Shown here one piece after another: positions 1 to 7,862 of a stretch of 64,000 nt of DNA. Under the pieces are notes generated by a model. It was not told the DNA's origin and ran no database searches. It was given only the letters and a program-made list of their open reading frames with translations. Source of the DNA: Pedobacter sp. SYSU D00535. GTDB lineage: Bacteria > Bacteroidota > Bacteroidia > Sphingobacteriales > Sphingobacteriaceae. The translations under genes were made by a program, and so were the position numbers. The DNA lies in NCBI RefSeq assembly GCF_017355855.1, contig NZ_JAFEWD010000010.1, positions 62,001 through 126,000 on the forward strand, read 5' to 3'. Numbering within the stretch: position 1 is the first letter of the stretch; each line of letters begins with the position of its first letter.

Positions 1-292
1 ATTTGATTTAGCGATTTTGGAGAACGGGCAGTATAACGAAGCCTGGCGGTATATCCATACGCTACCACAAGAGGTACTTCAGGCGGGTCGAGACCTGCGG
101 GCGAAACGTGTCTTTCCCGTTCATTCGGGAAAATTTGATCTTGCCGGGCATCCCTGGAATGAACCGCTATCAAAATTGACTGCATTAAATAAGCAAGCAG
201 GCCTTTCGCTTATTACTCCCATGATCGGGGAGCTTGTAGAATTAGACAACTCCAATCAGTCTTTTAAAAGATGGTGGGAAAACTCCCGCTAA
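1..292 (+). CDS. MBL-fold metal-dependent hydrolase, C-terminal fragment
   Basis: The reading frame is open from base 2 (FDLAILENGQYNEAW...) to the TAA at 290-292, so this is the 3' end of a gene that starts outside the window; the in-frame TTG at 17 is not a real start. The residues RVFPVHSGKFDLAGHPWNEP, with the late histidines, match the C-terminus of the UlaG/NAPE-PLD-like branch of the metallo-beta-lactamase superfamily, where these histidines help hold the metal centre. The substrate cannot be told. It lies upstream of the tRNA and is probably chromosomal flank rather than part of the mobile element. Confidence 0.75.
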   Translation, partial: FDLAILENGQYNEAWRYIHTLPQEVLQAGRDLRAKRVFPVHSGKFDLAGHPWNEPLSKLTALNKQAGLSLITPMIGELVELDNSNQSFKRWWENSR

Positions 293-427
293 AGAACTTA
301 TGGAGAGTTTTATGAAGTTTCGTTTTCGGAGGTGTTAAGGAGTTAGTTCAAATAGAAGAGCTTAAGGCATTTAAACCATGTGTTCTACTTCTTTTACACC
401 TGTTTAAACGATTTTTCAATTTTCTTA

Positions 428-458
428 TTTGAGAATTTAGACGGAATAAGTACATTTG
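428..458 (+). promoter_or_regulatory. Bacteroidota sigma-A promoter of the tRNA gene
   Basis: TTTG at 428-431 and TACATTTG at 451-458 match the Bacteroidota consensus TTTG(-33)/TAnnTTTG(-7) with a 19-nt spacer. Transcription would begin about 7 nt later, roughly 20 nt before the mature tRNA 5' end at 487. The fit of sequence, spacing and position makes this the clearest promoter in the window. Confidence 0.75.
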
Positions 459-486
459 CCGACCGCAAAACGATAATGTTTTAGCT

Positions 487-560
487 GCGCCTATAGCTCA
501 GTCGGTTAGAGTAGAAGACTCATAATCTTTTGGTCCCTGGTTCGAGCCCAGGTGGGCGCA
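487..560 (+). tRNA. tRNA-Met (anticodon CAT)
   Basis: A complete cloverleaf can be folded by eye. The acceptor stem GCGCCTA/TGGGCGC (487-493 and 553-559) has one G-T pair; the D arm starts at GCTC; the anticodon stem GAAGA/TCTTT carries loop CTCATAA (anticodon CAT); the T arm is CCTGG-TTCGAGC-CCAGG; the discriminator is A. CCA is not encoded. It does not look like an initiator tRNA because the first acceptor pair is a matched G-C. A lysidine-modified tRNA-Ile(CAT) cannot be fully excluded. The integrase 280 bp downstream suggests that the 3' end of this gene is the attachment site. Confidence 0.95.
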
Positions 561-587
561 CAGAGTAGTCACTCAAAGAACACTAAA

Positions 588-620
588 ACCCTGTAAATAG
601 CAGTATTTACGGGGTTTTTT
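588..620 (+). terminator. Intrinsic terminator of the tRNA transcript
   Basis: ACCCTGTAAATA (588-599) pairs with TATTTACGGGGT (604-615) over 12 positions with one T-G wobble, around loop GCAG. A run of T follows (the last stem T plus 616-620). This is a textbook Rho-independent terminator 27 nt past the tRNA. Confidence 0.85.
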
Positions 621-704
621 GTTTAATTATCCCCTCAACTTCCCCAAAGAAAGCCAAGGTTCTTGTTACCTAACTGACTACCTGTTTTTAGTTTTTACTT
701 TTGA

Positions 705-787
705 GGTAACAGAAAGTGCTGTAATAATTTGAAGATCAATAAAATACAGCTTAAAAAGTTGATCAAAAAAACGCACTTTCTGCTACC
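705..787. promoter_or_regulatory. Inverted-repeat region before the integrase (putative arm or regulatory sites)
   Basis: GGTAACAGAAAGTGC (705-719) and GCACTTTCTGCTACC (773-787) are inverted copies, 14 of 15 positions identical, 53 bp apart. Nearby are extra ACCTG copies (around 680-684, 785-788 and 796-800) and the palindrome CCTGAAAACAGG just before the integrase. Repeats of this kind between a tRNA and a tyrosine recombinase gene are usual for arm-type binding sites or autoregulation of int. Which of these roles applies is inference. Confidence 0.5.
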
Positions 788-842
788 TGCAGGTTACCTG
801 AAAACAGGATGAATTCTGAATTGAAAATTTAAAAGCAATTGT

Positions 843-2063
843 ATGAAAACATCACAGTCATTTCGTGTGCACTTCACGATCAGAGCCGACAAGGCTAAAG
901 AAGGGAAAGCGCCTATCTATGCTAGTGTAACAGTAAACAAGCAACGGTGCCACATTGCGTTAAAGCAGGTGATAGACGTAAAAAACTGGGATACCGGCAA
1001 AGGCGTGGCAAAAGGTAACCGGGAAGAGGTAAAAGCAGTCAATAACTATCTTACACAGGTAAGGACTGCCTTAGGTAATTGTTATCAGCAATTACAATTA
1101 AAGGGAAAGCTGTTAAGTGCAGAAGCGATAAAAGATGCGTTTCTCGGTACAGGCGAAGAAGTCTATACGCTGAAAAAGCTAATTGACTACCATAATGAGA
1201 CAGCTAAATCTTCCTTAAAGTGGAGCACTCTTAAACACTACTATGTTACCCAACGCTATTTGGAGAAGTTTATTCAGCAAAAATTTAAGGCTTCAGACCT
1301 CTACCTACATGAGCTGAATTACAAGTTCATTCACGACTTTGAAATCTTTCTTCGAAACCATAAACCCAAGGATCATCAAAAGCCTCTGAATAATAATGGC
1401 ATTATGAAGCATCTTATCCGGCTTAAGAAAATGGTTCACCTGGCGGTTCGGCTAGAATGGATCACTAAAGATCCTTTCATTAACTACCAACTTAAAATTT
1501 TGAAAGTTACCAGAGAGCATTTATCGCCCAAAGAGCTAGCTGCAATGGAGAGCAAGGAATTTACTATTGAGCGGATTGATATGGTAAGAGACCTTTTTGT
1601 TTTTTGCTGTTATACTGGACTTGCCTACGTCGATGTCATCCAGCTGACTCCTCATAATATTGTTGAAGCCGCAGATGGAGAATTTTGGGTGAGAACATTC
1701 CGGCAGAAAACAGAAACGCCTGTAAATACCCCTCTTCTTCCAAAAGCAGTAGACATTATTAAGAAATACAAGGGAAATATCCGAGCAGAGGTAAGCAATA
1801 CAATATTCCCTATAATCTCCAATCAGAAGGTAAACAGCTATCTGAAGGAGATTGCTGATTTGTGCGGCATTAAAAAGAATATTACTTTCCATTTAGCTCG
1901 TCACACATTTGCCACTACCGTTACCCTTTCCAACGGCGTTCCAATCGAAACAGTAAGCCGGATGCTAGGCCATACTAAGATTGCCACTACTCAGATATAC
2001 GCGAAGGTTCTTGAAAAGAAGATCAGTGAGGACATGGCAGCACTTAGGAAGAAACTAGCATAA
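843..2063 (+). CDS. int: Tyrosine recombinase (ICE/island integrase)
   Basis: This 406-residue site-specific recombinase would catalyse integration and excision of the element. It has an Arm-DNA-binding N-terminus (about residues 5-95), a SAM-like core-binding domain (about 105-205) and a catalytic domain (about 220-395). The motif HLARHTF near 349, the GHT triad and the nucleophilic tyrosine in QIYAKV near 385 are visible, and a candidate beta-strand lysine lies in FRQKTETP. The usual first catalytic arginine is absent: the motif reads TGLAYVDV (about 258) where many recombinases have TGLR. Bacteroidota integrases such as IntDOT also lack this Arg. The position next to the tRNA supports tRNA-directed integration. 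A strong hairpin follows the gene. Confidence 0.95.
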   Translation: MKTSQSFRVHFTIRADKAKEGKAPIYASVTVNKQRCHIALKQVIDVKNWDTGKGVAKGNREEVKAVNNYLTQVRTALGNCYQQLQLKGKLLSAEAIKDAFLGTGEEVYTLKKLIDYHNETAKSSLKWSTLKHYYVTQRYLEKFIQQKFKASDLYLHELNYKFIHDFEIFLRNHKPKDHQKPLNNNGIMKHLIRLKKMVHLAVRLEWITKDPFINYQLKILKVTREHLSPKELAAMESKEFTIERIDMVRDLFVFCCYTGLAYVDVIQLTPHNIVEAADGEFWVRTFRQKTETPVNTPLLPKAVDIIKKYKGNIRAEVSNTIFPIISNQKVNSYLKEIADLCGIKKNITFHLARHTFATTVTLSNGVPIETVSRMLGHTKIATTQIYAKVLEKKISEDMAALRKKLA

Positions 2064-2073
2064 ACTAAAAAGC

Positions 2074-2103
2074 AAAGGAACTTTTTTTCGGGAAAGTTCC
2101 TTT
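2074..2103. terminator. Hairpin terminator between integrase and DUF1016 gene
   Basis: AAAGGAACTTT (2074-2084) and AAAGTTCCTTT (2093-2103) form a perfect 11-bp inverted repeat with an 8-nt loop, 11 bp after the integrase stop. The flanking A and T tracts would let it act in either direction. It probably separates int from the downstream gene. Confidence 0.7.
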
Positions 2104-2118
2104 CTAACAACTCTCATC

Positions 2119-3111
2119 ATGAACATTAATCCATCTTTAATAAAAGAAATCAAATCAATAATTCAATCATCTAGATACGAGGCAGCGAAGGCAGTCGATC
2201 ACCAAAGGGTGCTAATGTATTGGCACCTCGGTAAACGAATTTTTGAAGAAGAACAGCAGGGGCAAGATAGGGCGAAATATGGTACCCAATTGATTAAGTA
2301 TATTTCGAAGGAACTCCAACCTGAATTCGGGAGTGGTTTCTCCTCTCGAAACTTAAATATGTTTCGGCAATTTTATCGAGCTTTTCCAATTGTGCACGCA
2401 CTGCGTGCACAATTCTCTTGGACACATTACAGGAAGCTGATAAGTATTGATTCTGAGGATAAACGAAATTTCTACATAGCTGAAACAGAGAAAAATCATT
2501 GGGCCGCCCGGCAGTTGGAAAGGCAGGTTGATAGTCATTTATATGAACGTCTGCTTTTGAGCAATGATAAAGAAGATGTTTTAAAAGTTGCCCGAAATGA
2601 AAAGTATCCTATTGAGCCGCAAGAAATAATAAAAGACCCGATGGTTTTAGAGTTTCTTGGTTTAAAGAGAGAATCTGCTTACTACGAAAAGGATTTGGAG
2701 CAGGCTCTTATCACTCACCTTCAGGATTTTTTATTGGAGCTAGGAAACGGCTTTTCTTTTATAGCGCGTCAACGACGAATTCACTTAGATGGAGATGACT
2801 TCTTTGTCGATCTTGTTCTCTATAACCGGCTTCTTCAATGCTTTGTGATTGTTGAGATTAAGACGCATAAACTCACCCATCAGGATATTGGACAGCTACA
2901 GATGTACGTGAATTATTTTGATAGGGTCGAGAAGTTAGCTCATGAGAATAGAACAATCGGAATTCTCCTGTGTGCCGAGAAGAATAATGCAGTTGTCAAG
3001 TTTTCTTTGCCGGAGGATAATAAGAATATCGTTGCAAGTAAGTATGAATTGTATTTGCCTTCAGAAGAGCAATTGTTAAAGGAACTTGAAAAGGAAATGG
3101 ATAAGATATAG
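2119..3111 (+). CDS. YhcG/DUF1016-family PDDEXK nuclease protein
   Basis: 330 residues, close to full length for the YhcG family. The N-terminal half (about 5-165) is the helical DUF1016_N region (MYWHLGKRIFEEE, FSSRNLNMFRQFY). The C-terminal half is a PDDEXK-fold nuclease domain with D in FFVDLVLYN (about 231) and E-x-K in VIVEIKTHKL (246-248), followed by the helix motif GQLQMYVNYFD. Family members are common on mobile elements and beside restriction systems, but their role is not settled. It sits alone behind the integrase terminator as accessory cargo. Fold assignment is firm; biological role is unknown. Confidence 0.85.
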   Translation: MNINPSLIKEIKSIIQSSRYEAAKAVDHQRVLMYWHLGKRIFEEEQQGQDRAKYGTQLIKYISKELQPEFGSGFSSRNLNMFRQFYRAFPIVHALRAQFSWTHYRKLISIDSEDKRNFYIAETEKNHWAARQLERQVDSHLYERLLLSNDKEDVLKVARNEKYPIEPQEIIKDPMVLEFLGLKRESAYYEKDLEQALITHLQDFLLELGNGFSFIARQRRIHLDGDDFFVDLVLYNRLLQCFVIVEIKTHKLTHQDIGQLQMYVNYFDRVEKLAHENRTIGILLCAEKNNAVVKFSLPEDNKNIVASKYELYLPSEEQLLKELEKEMDKI

Positions 3112-3729
3112 GCACGATACGTCTATGCTAGTGGAAGTTGCATAAGTTGGTGAAAATGTTGGACTACTTTAAAGATGGAGATACAAGGAGGGGGGGCGGA
3201 CTTGCTAATCTATCAGCGCTTCTAGAATTGAGGAATTTCCTACTAACCATCGCCGGCCATCAATTTGGGCGTTGAATTAAATATTTTCCTAAGGCCTAAG
3301 CGTACGATTTACGGAAGTTGTCAAAAGTGCTTGCGACGGCTATCTCGTCACTACAGATATTTATAGTTAGGTGAACAACCGAAGGAATTCGACGATAAGT
3401 TGCAGGAAAAAGCGACCGGTCTAGCATACTGCAAAGCAAAGGTTGATGTCAACAAAAGCATTGTTCGTCCGCCTAATCCAAGAGTTGGTGTAAAAATTGA
3501 GGTTGACGGCCTTCTTCATTACCAAATTTAGACTTTATGTTTATCTTTGCTTCGATGAGTTAAGGCAATAGTATTAAACGCGCTCTCCTATATCTTATTG
3601 CCAAAAGATGAATAATTATTTATTGGTTGCATTGTTTTAAATGCGAATGATTTATTTAAGCCTGTCTTGAGGAAAAACCTAAACGGAGAGCCTTAACTAA
3701 ATTGCAGCAAACCCTGATTGAATCACAAT
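3112..3729. other. Intergenic stretch, probably decayed coding DNA
   Basis: No intact gene is visible. An open frame from about 3367 to the TAG near 3531 (LGEQPKEFDDKLQEKATG...) has coding-like composition but no ATG and a stop directly upstream, so it may be the remnant of a lost gene. TATCTTTG at 3542-3549 resembles a Bacteroidota -7 box and could be the promoter of the operon that starts at 3730, with a leader of about 170 nt; its -33 box is poor. Confidence 0.4.
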
Positions 3730-6300
3730 ATGAAAAAGGTCCTAGTACTTTTAGGCTTTACCTTTACTTATACACTTTTGGCATCTTCACAAACAACTCC
3801 TGTTGGTCGTGATGTAAAAGACAGCAGCTATAAAACAGACACAAAAACAGATTCAGCTTTAACTCCGGCGAGAAGTATTAAAACGAGTGCCTGGGGCCCT
3901 ACTAAATGGTTTAACAATACTAGAATTGTTGATTCCGCAGTTAAAAAGCTTAGTGGGCGACTGGGAAAAAGGTTTGAAACGCGGACAGATACTACTGGTG
4001 TTAAAAAAGTCTCGAACATTGAAGTAAGTAATAGAATGGAGCGCCTAAGCCGCGATTCAAAGTCGCAATTTGAGGGTGTTTCGATCAAAAAAGAGGATCC
4101 TCCCTTTAAGCTAACTTTTGGGAACGACTTCATGTATATGCAGGAAACGCCTCTAAAGGGTACACCAGGTTTTGCTGATATCTTTTCTGTTGCAACAGAG
4201 GTGCAGGTCGGGAAAATTCCTCTAAAATTTGATTTTGCTAAAAGTTATAATTCAGATACTGGTTTTGATCCGCTGCAGAGCAACCTTTTTAAACTGAATT
4301 TTGACAGGCAGAAGTTTTCAGGTCTGTTTAAAGGCGACCTTCAGCGCTTCCTTGAGTTTAAGAAGAATTACTTGTCCGGGATGGAATTTCCACAGTTTGC
4401 AAGGAAAAGTATCAGGGACAAATTGAGGGGAGTCCAAGGTGCCTCAGATTATACGAAATATTCGACACTTAATTCCTTTCTTGATGATCCCCGGAATACC
4501 ATCGAACTTTTTAGTATGGATGAGATTGCCCTCAGGAAACAATTGAGAGCGTTGATGCAGCAAAAGCAGGAAGAGATTCAAACTAAAGCGAAAGAAGGCT
4601 TGAACCCATACGAAGGCAGCTTGATTAATAGGACGGACAGTTTAAAAAAGAAAACGGGGAATGCTATCCGTAGTGGAAAGATGACTACAGATAGTATATT
4701 CTTTGCCCAGGCTGAACAGAAAAAAATCACTCAGGGAGTGGACAGCATCATTTCGGTGGTAAACTCACTTAAAAAGCAGTTAAGGGAGAATGGTTTGAGC
4801 GCCCAAAATCTGGAAGTTCTTCAATATTATTTATCGGGGAAGGACAAACTGGATGATATCGATCTTTCAATAATGGCCGAAATGGAAAAACAGCAGAAAA
4901 CTAGCAAGTTACAGTATATGCTTGGGAAGGTTCAATCCTTTCAGACTGGAAGCTTTGCTGCTAAAATTCCTGGAAGCTCATTAAACAGGGATATGTTTAT
5001 ACAAGGAGCTGATCTTACCATTAACACAAGGAGAGGCCCGGTGCAGGTAGGCTGGGGTAGTCAGAGGGATGTAGGGCTACCAAAGGATAACGGCTTTGAG
5101 AATTCGACCTATTCCTTTCCCAGAAATATTTCCTATTTGAGTGTGGCAACTCACAGTAGCACTTTTGGCAGCGGCCGTTTGTCGTGGGTTGGCGTCTTCA
5201 ATAAAACGGACGATAATTCAGTTAGCCCCGTAAACGCCTTATCAAGAACAACGATGGCTTTCACAATTAGTCAGAGCCTCAAAATGAATACCTTGGGGAA
5301 TCTTACCTTCGATATTTCTAAATCAGCGAGCCAATATAATAATACTATATCCGCTTATCACGAGAATTTATTCCTTGATAAGAGCGCATTGGGTAATTAT
5401 TTTACCGATGAGCTGTTTGAAACACTTTCTCTGGGAGTAAACCATAGTTTAGAGCTTAAGAAGGCAGCGTTTTCGAATAATTTCTATTTCAATTATTCCG
5501 GCTTGGGTTACCAGAATCCGGGGGCAGCTGGTGTTTCGAATATGAGAATGCGCCTAGGCACGAACCTGAAAAAGCGTTTTTTTAGTAATAAGTTCTCTCT
5601 TGGCGTCAGAGCAGACCTAAAAAATACGCCAGTGAGCTATTCCTCCAACTCTCAATGGAAGAATTTCCAAGTCCAAATAGACGGACGATATTCCATAAGC
5701 AGGCAGTATAACATTAGCTTAAAATATATGGAAAACGGGATGAACAAGATAAGCGATATGAGAACGCCAGTTTATTCATCCCGTAAGTTTCAGTTCAGTG
5801 GCAATGGTCGGTACAGAATAGGGAGCTATTATAGTTTCAGCAACCTGAATATCGCAAAGCAACTATTTGACAATAAATTCAATCTTTCAGATGTCGCCGG
5901 TACAGCAATAATTTCAGGCACTGCTGCAAATAGTAATTTTTTGACATTGAACTACACCCATACTGTCGTGATGAACCAATTTACCATATCAGGATCACTG
6001 TTTGGAAACAAGGAACTGTCTGGTGACATGCTGATGGGGGACATGATTAATTCGGAAGCCGGCTGCCAGTATCCTTTATTTAAAAAATTAAACCTCTCAT
6101 CTTCCATGACCTATTTGGATAACAAGGGAGTAGCACGGCAGTGGGGAGTGAAACAGAATATCCATTGGTTGGCAGGGAAGCACTTTGATATCAGTGCATA
6201 TTTGGATTTGAGAAGGAATTTAATCGAACCAATATATAAAAGTCTTTATACGACAGGAAGAGGTGAGCTGTCAGTAAGATATTACCTGACTAATAACTAA
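3730..6300 (+). CDS. Putative outer-membrane beta-barrel protein of the Rhs operon
   Basis: The start is taken as ATG 3730, not the in-frame TTG 3718, because MKKVLVLLGF...LLASSQ then forms a clean Sec signal peptide. The mature protein has a polar linker (about 20-110), a stretch of strands, a helical and probably coiled-coil insertion (about 250-400, rich in K, Q and E), and then about 450 residues of alternating strands and turns (for example RMRLGTNLKKRFFSNKFSLG) typical of an outer-membrane barrel. I do not recognise the family. It is the first gene of the operon, 7 bp before the next. An outer-membrane channel or anchor for the large secreted partners is plausible but inferred; a structural scaffold is the alternative. 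Confidence 0.7.
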   Translation: MKKVLVLLGFTFTYTLLASSQTTPVGRDVKDSSYKTDTKTDSALTPARSIKTSAWGPTKWFNNTRIVDSAVKKLSGRLGKRFETRTDTTGVKKVSNIEVSNRMERLSRDSKSQFEGVSIKKEDPPFKLTFGNDFMYMQETPLKGTPGFADIFSVATEVQVGKIPLKFDFAKSYNSDTGFDPLQSNLFKLNFDRQKFSGLFKGDLQRFLEFKKNYLSGMEFPQFARKSIRDKLRGVQGASDYTKYSTLNSFLDDPRNTIELFSMDEIALRKQLRALMQQKQEEIQTKAKEGLNPYEGSLINRTDSLKKKTGNAIRSGKMTTDSIFFAQAEQKKITQGVDSIISVVNSLKKQLRENGLSAQNLEVLQYYLSGKDKLDDIDLSIMAEMEKQQKTSKLQYMLGKVQSFQTGSFAAKIPGSSLNRDMFIQGADLTINTRRGPVQVGWGSQRDVGLPKDNGFENSTYSFPRNISYLSVATHSSTFGSGRLSWVGVFNKTDDNSVSPVNALSRTTMAFTISQSLKMNTLGNLTFDISKSASQYNNTISAYHENLFLDKSALGNYFTDELFETLSLGVNHSLELKKAAFSNNFYFNYSGLGYQNPGAAGVSNMRMRLGTNLKKRFFSNKFSLGVRADLKNTPVSYSSNSQWKNFQVQIDGRYSISRQYNISLKYMENGMNKISDMRTPVYSSRKFQFSGNGRYRIGSYYSFSNLNIAKQLFDNKFNLSDVAGTAIISGTAANSNFLTLNYTHTVVMNQFTISGSLFGNKELSGDMLMGDMINSEAGCQYPLFKKLNLSSSMTYLDNKGVARQWGVKQNIHWLAGKHFDISAYLDLRRNLIEPIYKSLYTTGRGELSVRYYLTNN

Positions 6301-6307
6301 AGAGGAG

Positions 6308-7405
6308 ATGAGAAGAATATTGATAACGCTTGTATTGCTGCTCGTATGTAGGTCAGCTTTTTCCCAGCTGAATTTCCAATTCGTCCCTGAGATCCATGGC
6401 AGAAATATTGAAGGGCTGTTGAATGCAAAAATTTCGAACGCGGTTGCGAGACGAGCTGTAAGTTTAACTGTAACTGTTAGTGAAAGAACGAAGGGAAGGG
6501 TGCTATCACTAAAAACAGCAGCCTTTAATTTGCCAGTAGGAACTAATACCATTCCAGTAAACGCGGTAAGATCTGCGAAGATTCAATTTGCATCTAGCGG
6601 TATTGCCAACAGGATGCGTCAGAGTGGCCTATTGCCAGAAGGCGACTACGAGTTTTGTTATACTTTGACTCCTGAACAGGGATATTATGATCCGGAAGTT
6701 CCTTTGGAGCAATGTTTTGATGCAGAGCTCACCCCTTTTGCTCCTTTAACGCTTGTGGAACCATACAACCAGGATAAGGTCTGTGAGACGAGGCCTTTGT
6801 TTAGTTGGCAACCATCCTTCCCCCATGTGCAAGGGGGGACTTATCAGCTTTTACTTGTCGAATTAAGGGGGGATCAAAAGGGACCCGAGGCCCTTAACTA
6901 TAACTTACCTTTAATAAGTCAAAGCAATATGATCAATCCCGTGATGCCTTATCCGGCTTCATTTAGAGAATTGCAACCTGGTAAGCGTTATGCCTGGCAG
7001 GTGAGTATCTATAAGAACCAGACGGTGTTGAATCGCTCGGAGGTATGGGAATTTACCGTCGACTGTAGGGACACTGTAACAGATACCAAGCTAAACTATG
7101 ACGGCTTCAGGGATATCGAGGACCTCGCCCAGGGAAATTTCTACGTTGCCGATGGATACCTACAGTTCGGACTCACTAATTCTTATGGTGAGCAGAACCT
7201 TAAGTATGAAATTGACTGTATCAGCGATCCTGAGCTAAAAGTAAAGTCACTACCTGCTTTAAAACTGGAAAGGGGAAAAAACAGGATAGTTATAGATCTC
7301 AGGTCTAAGCGTGCGTTCAAACATGACTATTACTATATTCTCAAAGTATGGCTACCGAATGGAAGTGTGAAAAGTTTGAGGTTTGTGTTTAAAGATAAGT
7401 TATGA
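6308..7405 (+). CDS. Secreted protein with Ig/FN3-like domains
   Basis: 365 residues with an N-terminal signal peptide (MRRILITLVLLLVCRSAFSQ). The middle (about 140-255) reads like an FN3/Ig-type beta-sandwich: RPLFSWQP, YQLLLVEL, and GKRYAWQVSIYKNQTVLNRS ending in a W-E-F strand, with paired cysteines. The C-terminal third is another all-beta segment. No enzyme motif is seen. It overlaps the next gene by 4 bp (ATGA), so translation is coupled. A periplasmic or surface adaptor between the barrel and the Rhs proteins fits the context but is not shown by the sequence. Confidence 0.65.
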   Translation: MRRILITLVLLLVCRSAFSQLNFQFVPEIHGRNIEGLLNAKISNAVARRAVSLTVTVSERTKGRVLSLKTAAFNLPVGTNTIPVNAVRSAKIQFASSGIANRMRQSGLLPEGDYEFCYTLTPEQGYYDPEVPLEQCFDAELTPFAPLTLVEPYNQDKVCETRPLFSWQPSFPHVQGGTYQLLLVELRGDQKGPEALNYNLPLISQSNMINPVMPYPASFRELQPGKRYAWQVSIYKNQTVLNRSEVWEFTVDCRDTVTDTKLNYDGFRDIEDLAQGNFYVADGYLQFGLTNSYGEQNLKYEIDCISDPELKVKSLPALKLERGKNRIVIDLRSKRAFKHDYYYILKVWLPNGSVKSLRFVFKDKL

Positions 7406-7836
7406 GAACGATAGGGTATTGCTTTTACTTCCTTGTAGTTCTGTTTGGACTTTCGGGCTGCAGGCAACAAAAAGGTAATGAGGAAGCAGGCAAGGAAGAG
7501 GAGATAGCTCTGGGAGTGATGAAGGTAGCCGGGAGTGGTGGCGGCGACCGGGACTATCGGGTAAGAATATTTCCTTCGAAAGACATGCTGGAAGGGAGGC
7601 AGGATATTCAGACGGCTATGTGGTACGATGCAGACAGCTGCTTCTTTTTGCTTGCCGGTAGCGAGAAGATTTACCCAAATCTCCAGGAGCCGGTAGCAAA
7701 CGGAACTAAGAATAGTTTTGAGTACCTCCTCCTTTTTCCTGAGGTACCAGGAATTCCCGAAAAGAGTTTGAAGCTGGTTTATAGTGACCGGCATTTCAAC
7801 AGAAAGACATATGTTTTGAATTTACACAAAGATTAA
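7402..7836 (+). CDS. Small putative lipoprotein in the Rhs operon
   Basis: 144 residues with a type II signal peptide: a hydrophobic stretch ending in the lipobox LSGC, after which the charged residues RQQKGNEEAGKEEE begin the mature chain. The rest is short and probably beta-rich. No recognised family. It sits between the Ig-like protein (ATGA overlap) and the giant shell protein (26 bp gap). Membrane anchoring is supported by the lipobox; its task in the system is unknown. Confidence 0.65.
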   Translation: MRTIGYCFYFLVVLFGLSGCRQQKGNEEAGKEEEIALGVMKVAGSGGGDRDYRVRIFPSKDMLEGRQDIQTAMWYDADSCFFLLAGSEKIYPNLQEPVANGTKNSFEYLLLFPEVPGIPEKSLKLVYSDRHFNRKTYVLNLHKD

Positions 7837-7862
7837 CAAAGATATTTTTACTTAACCTTATT

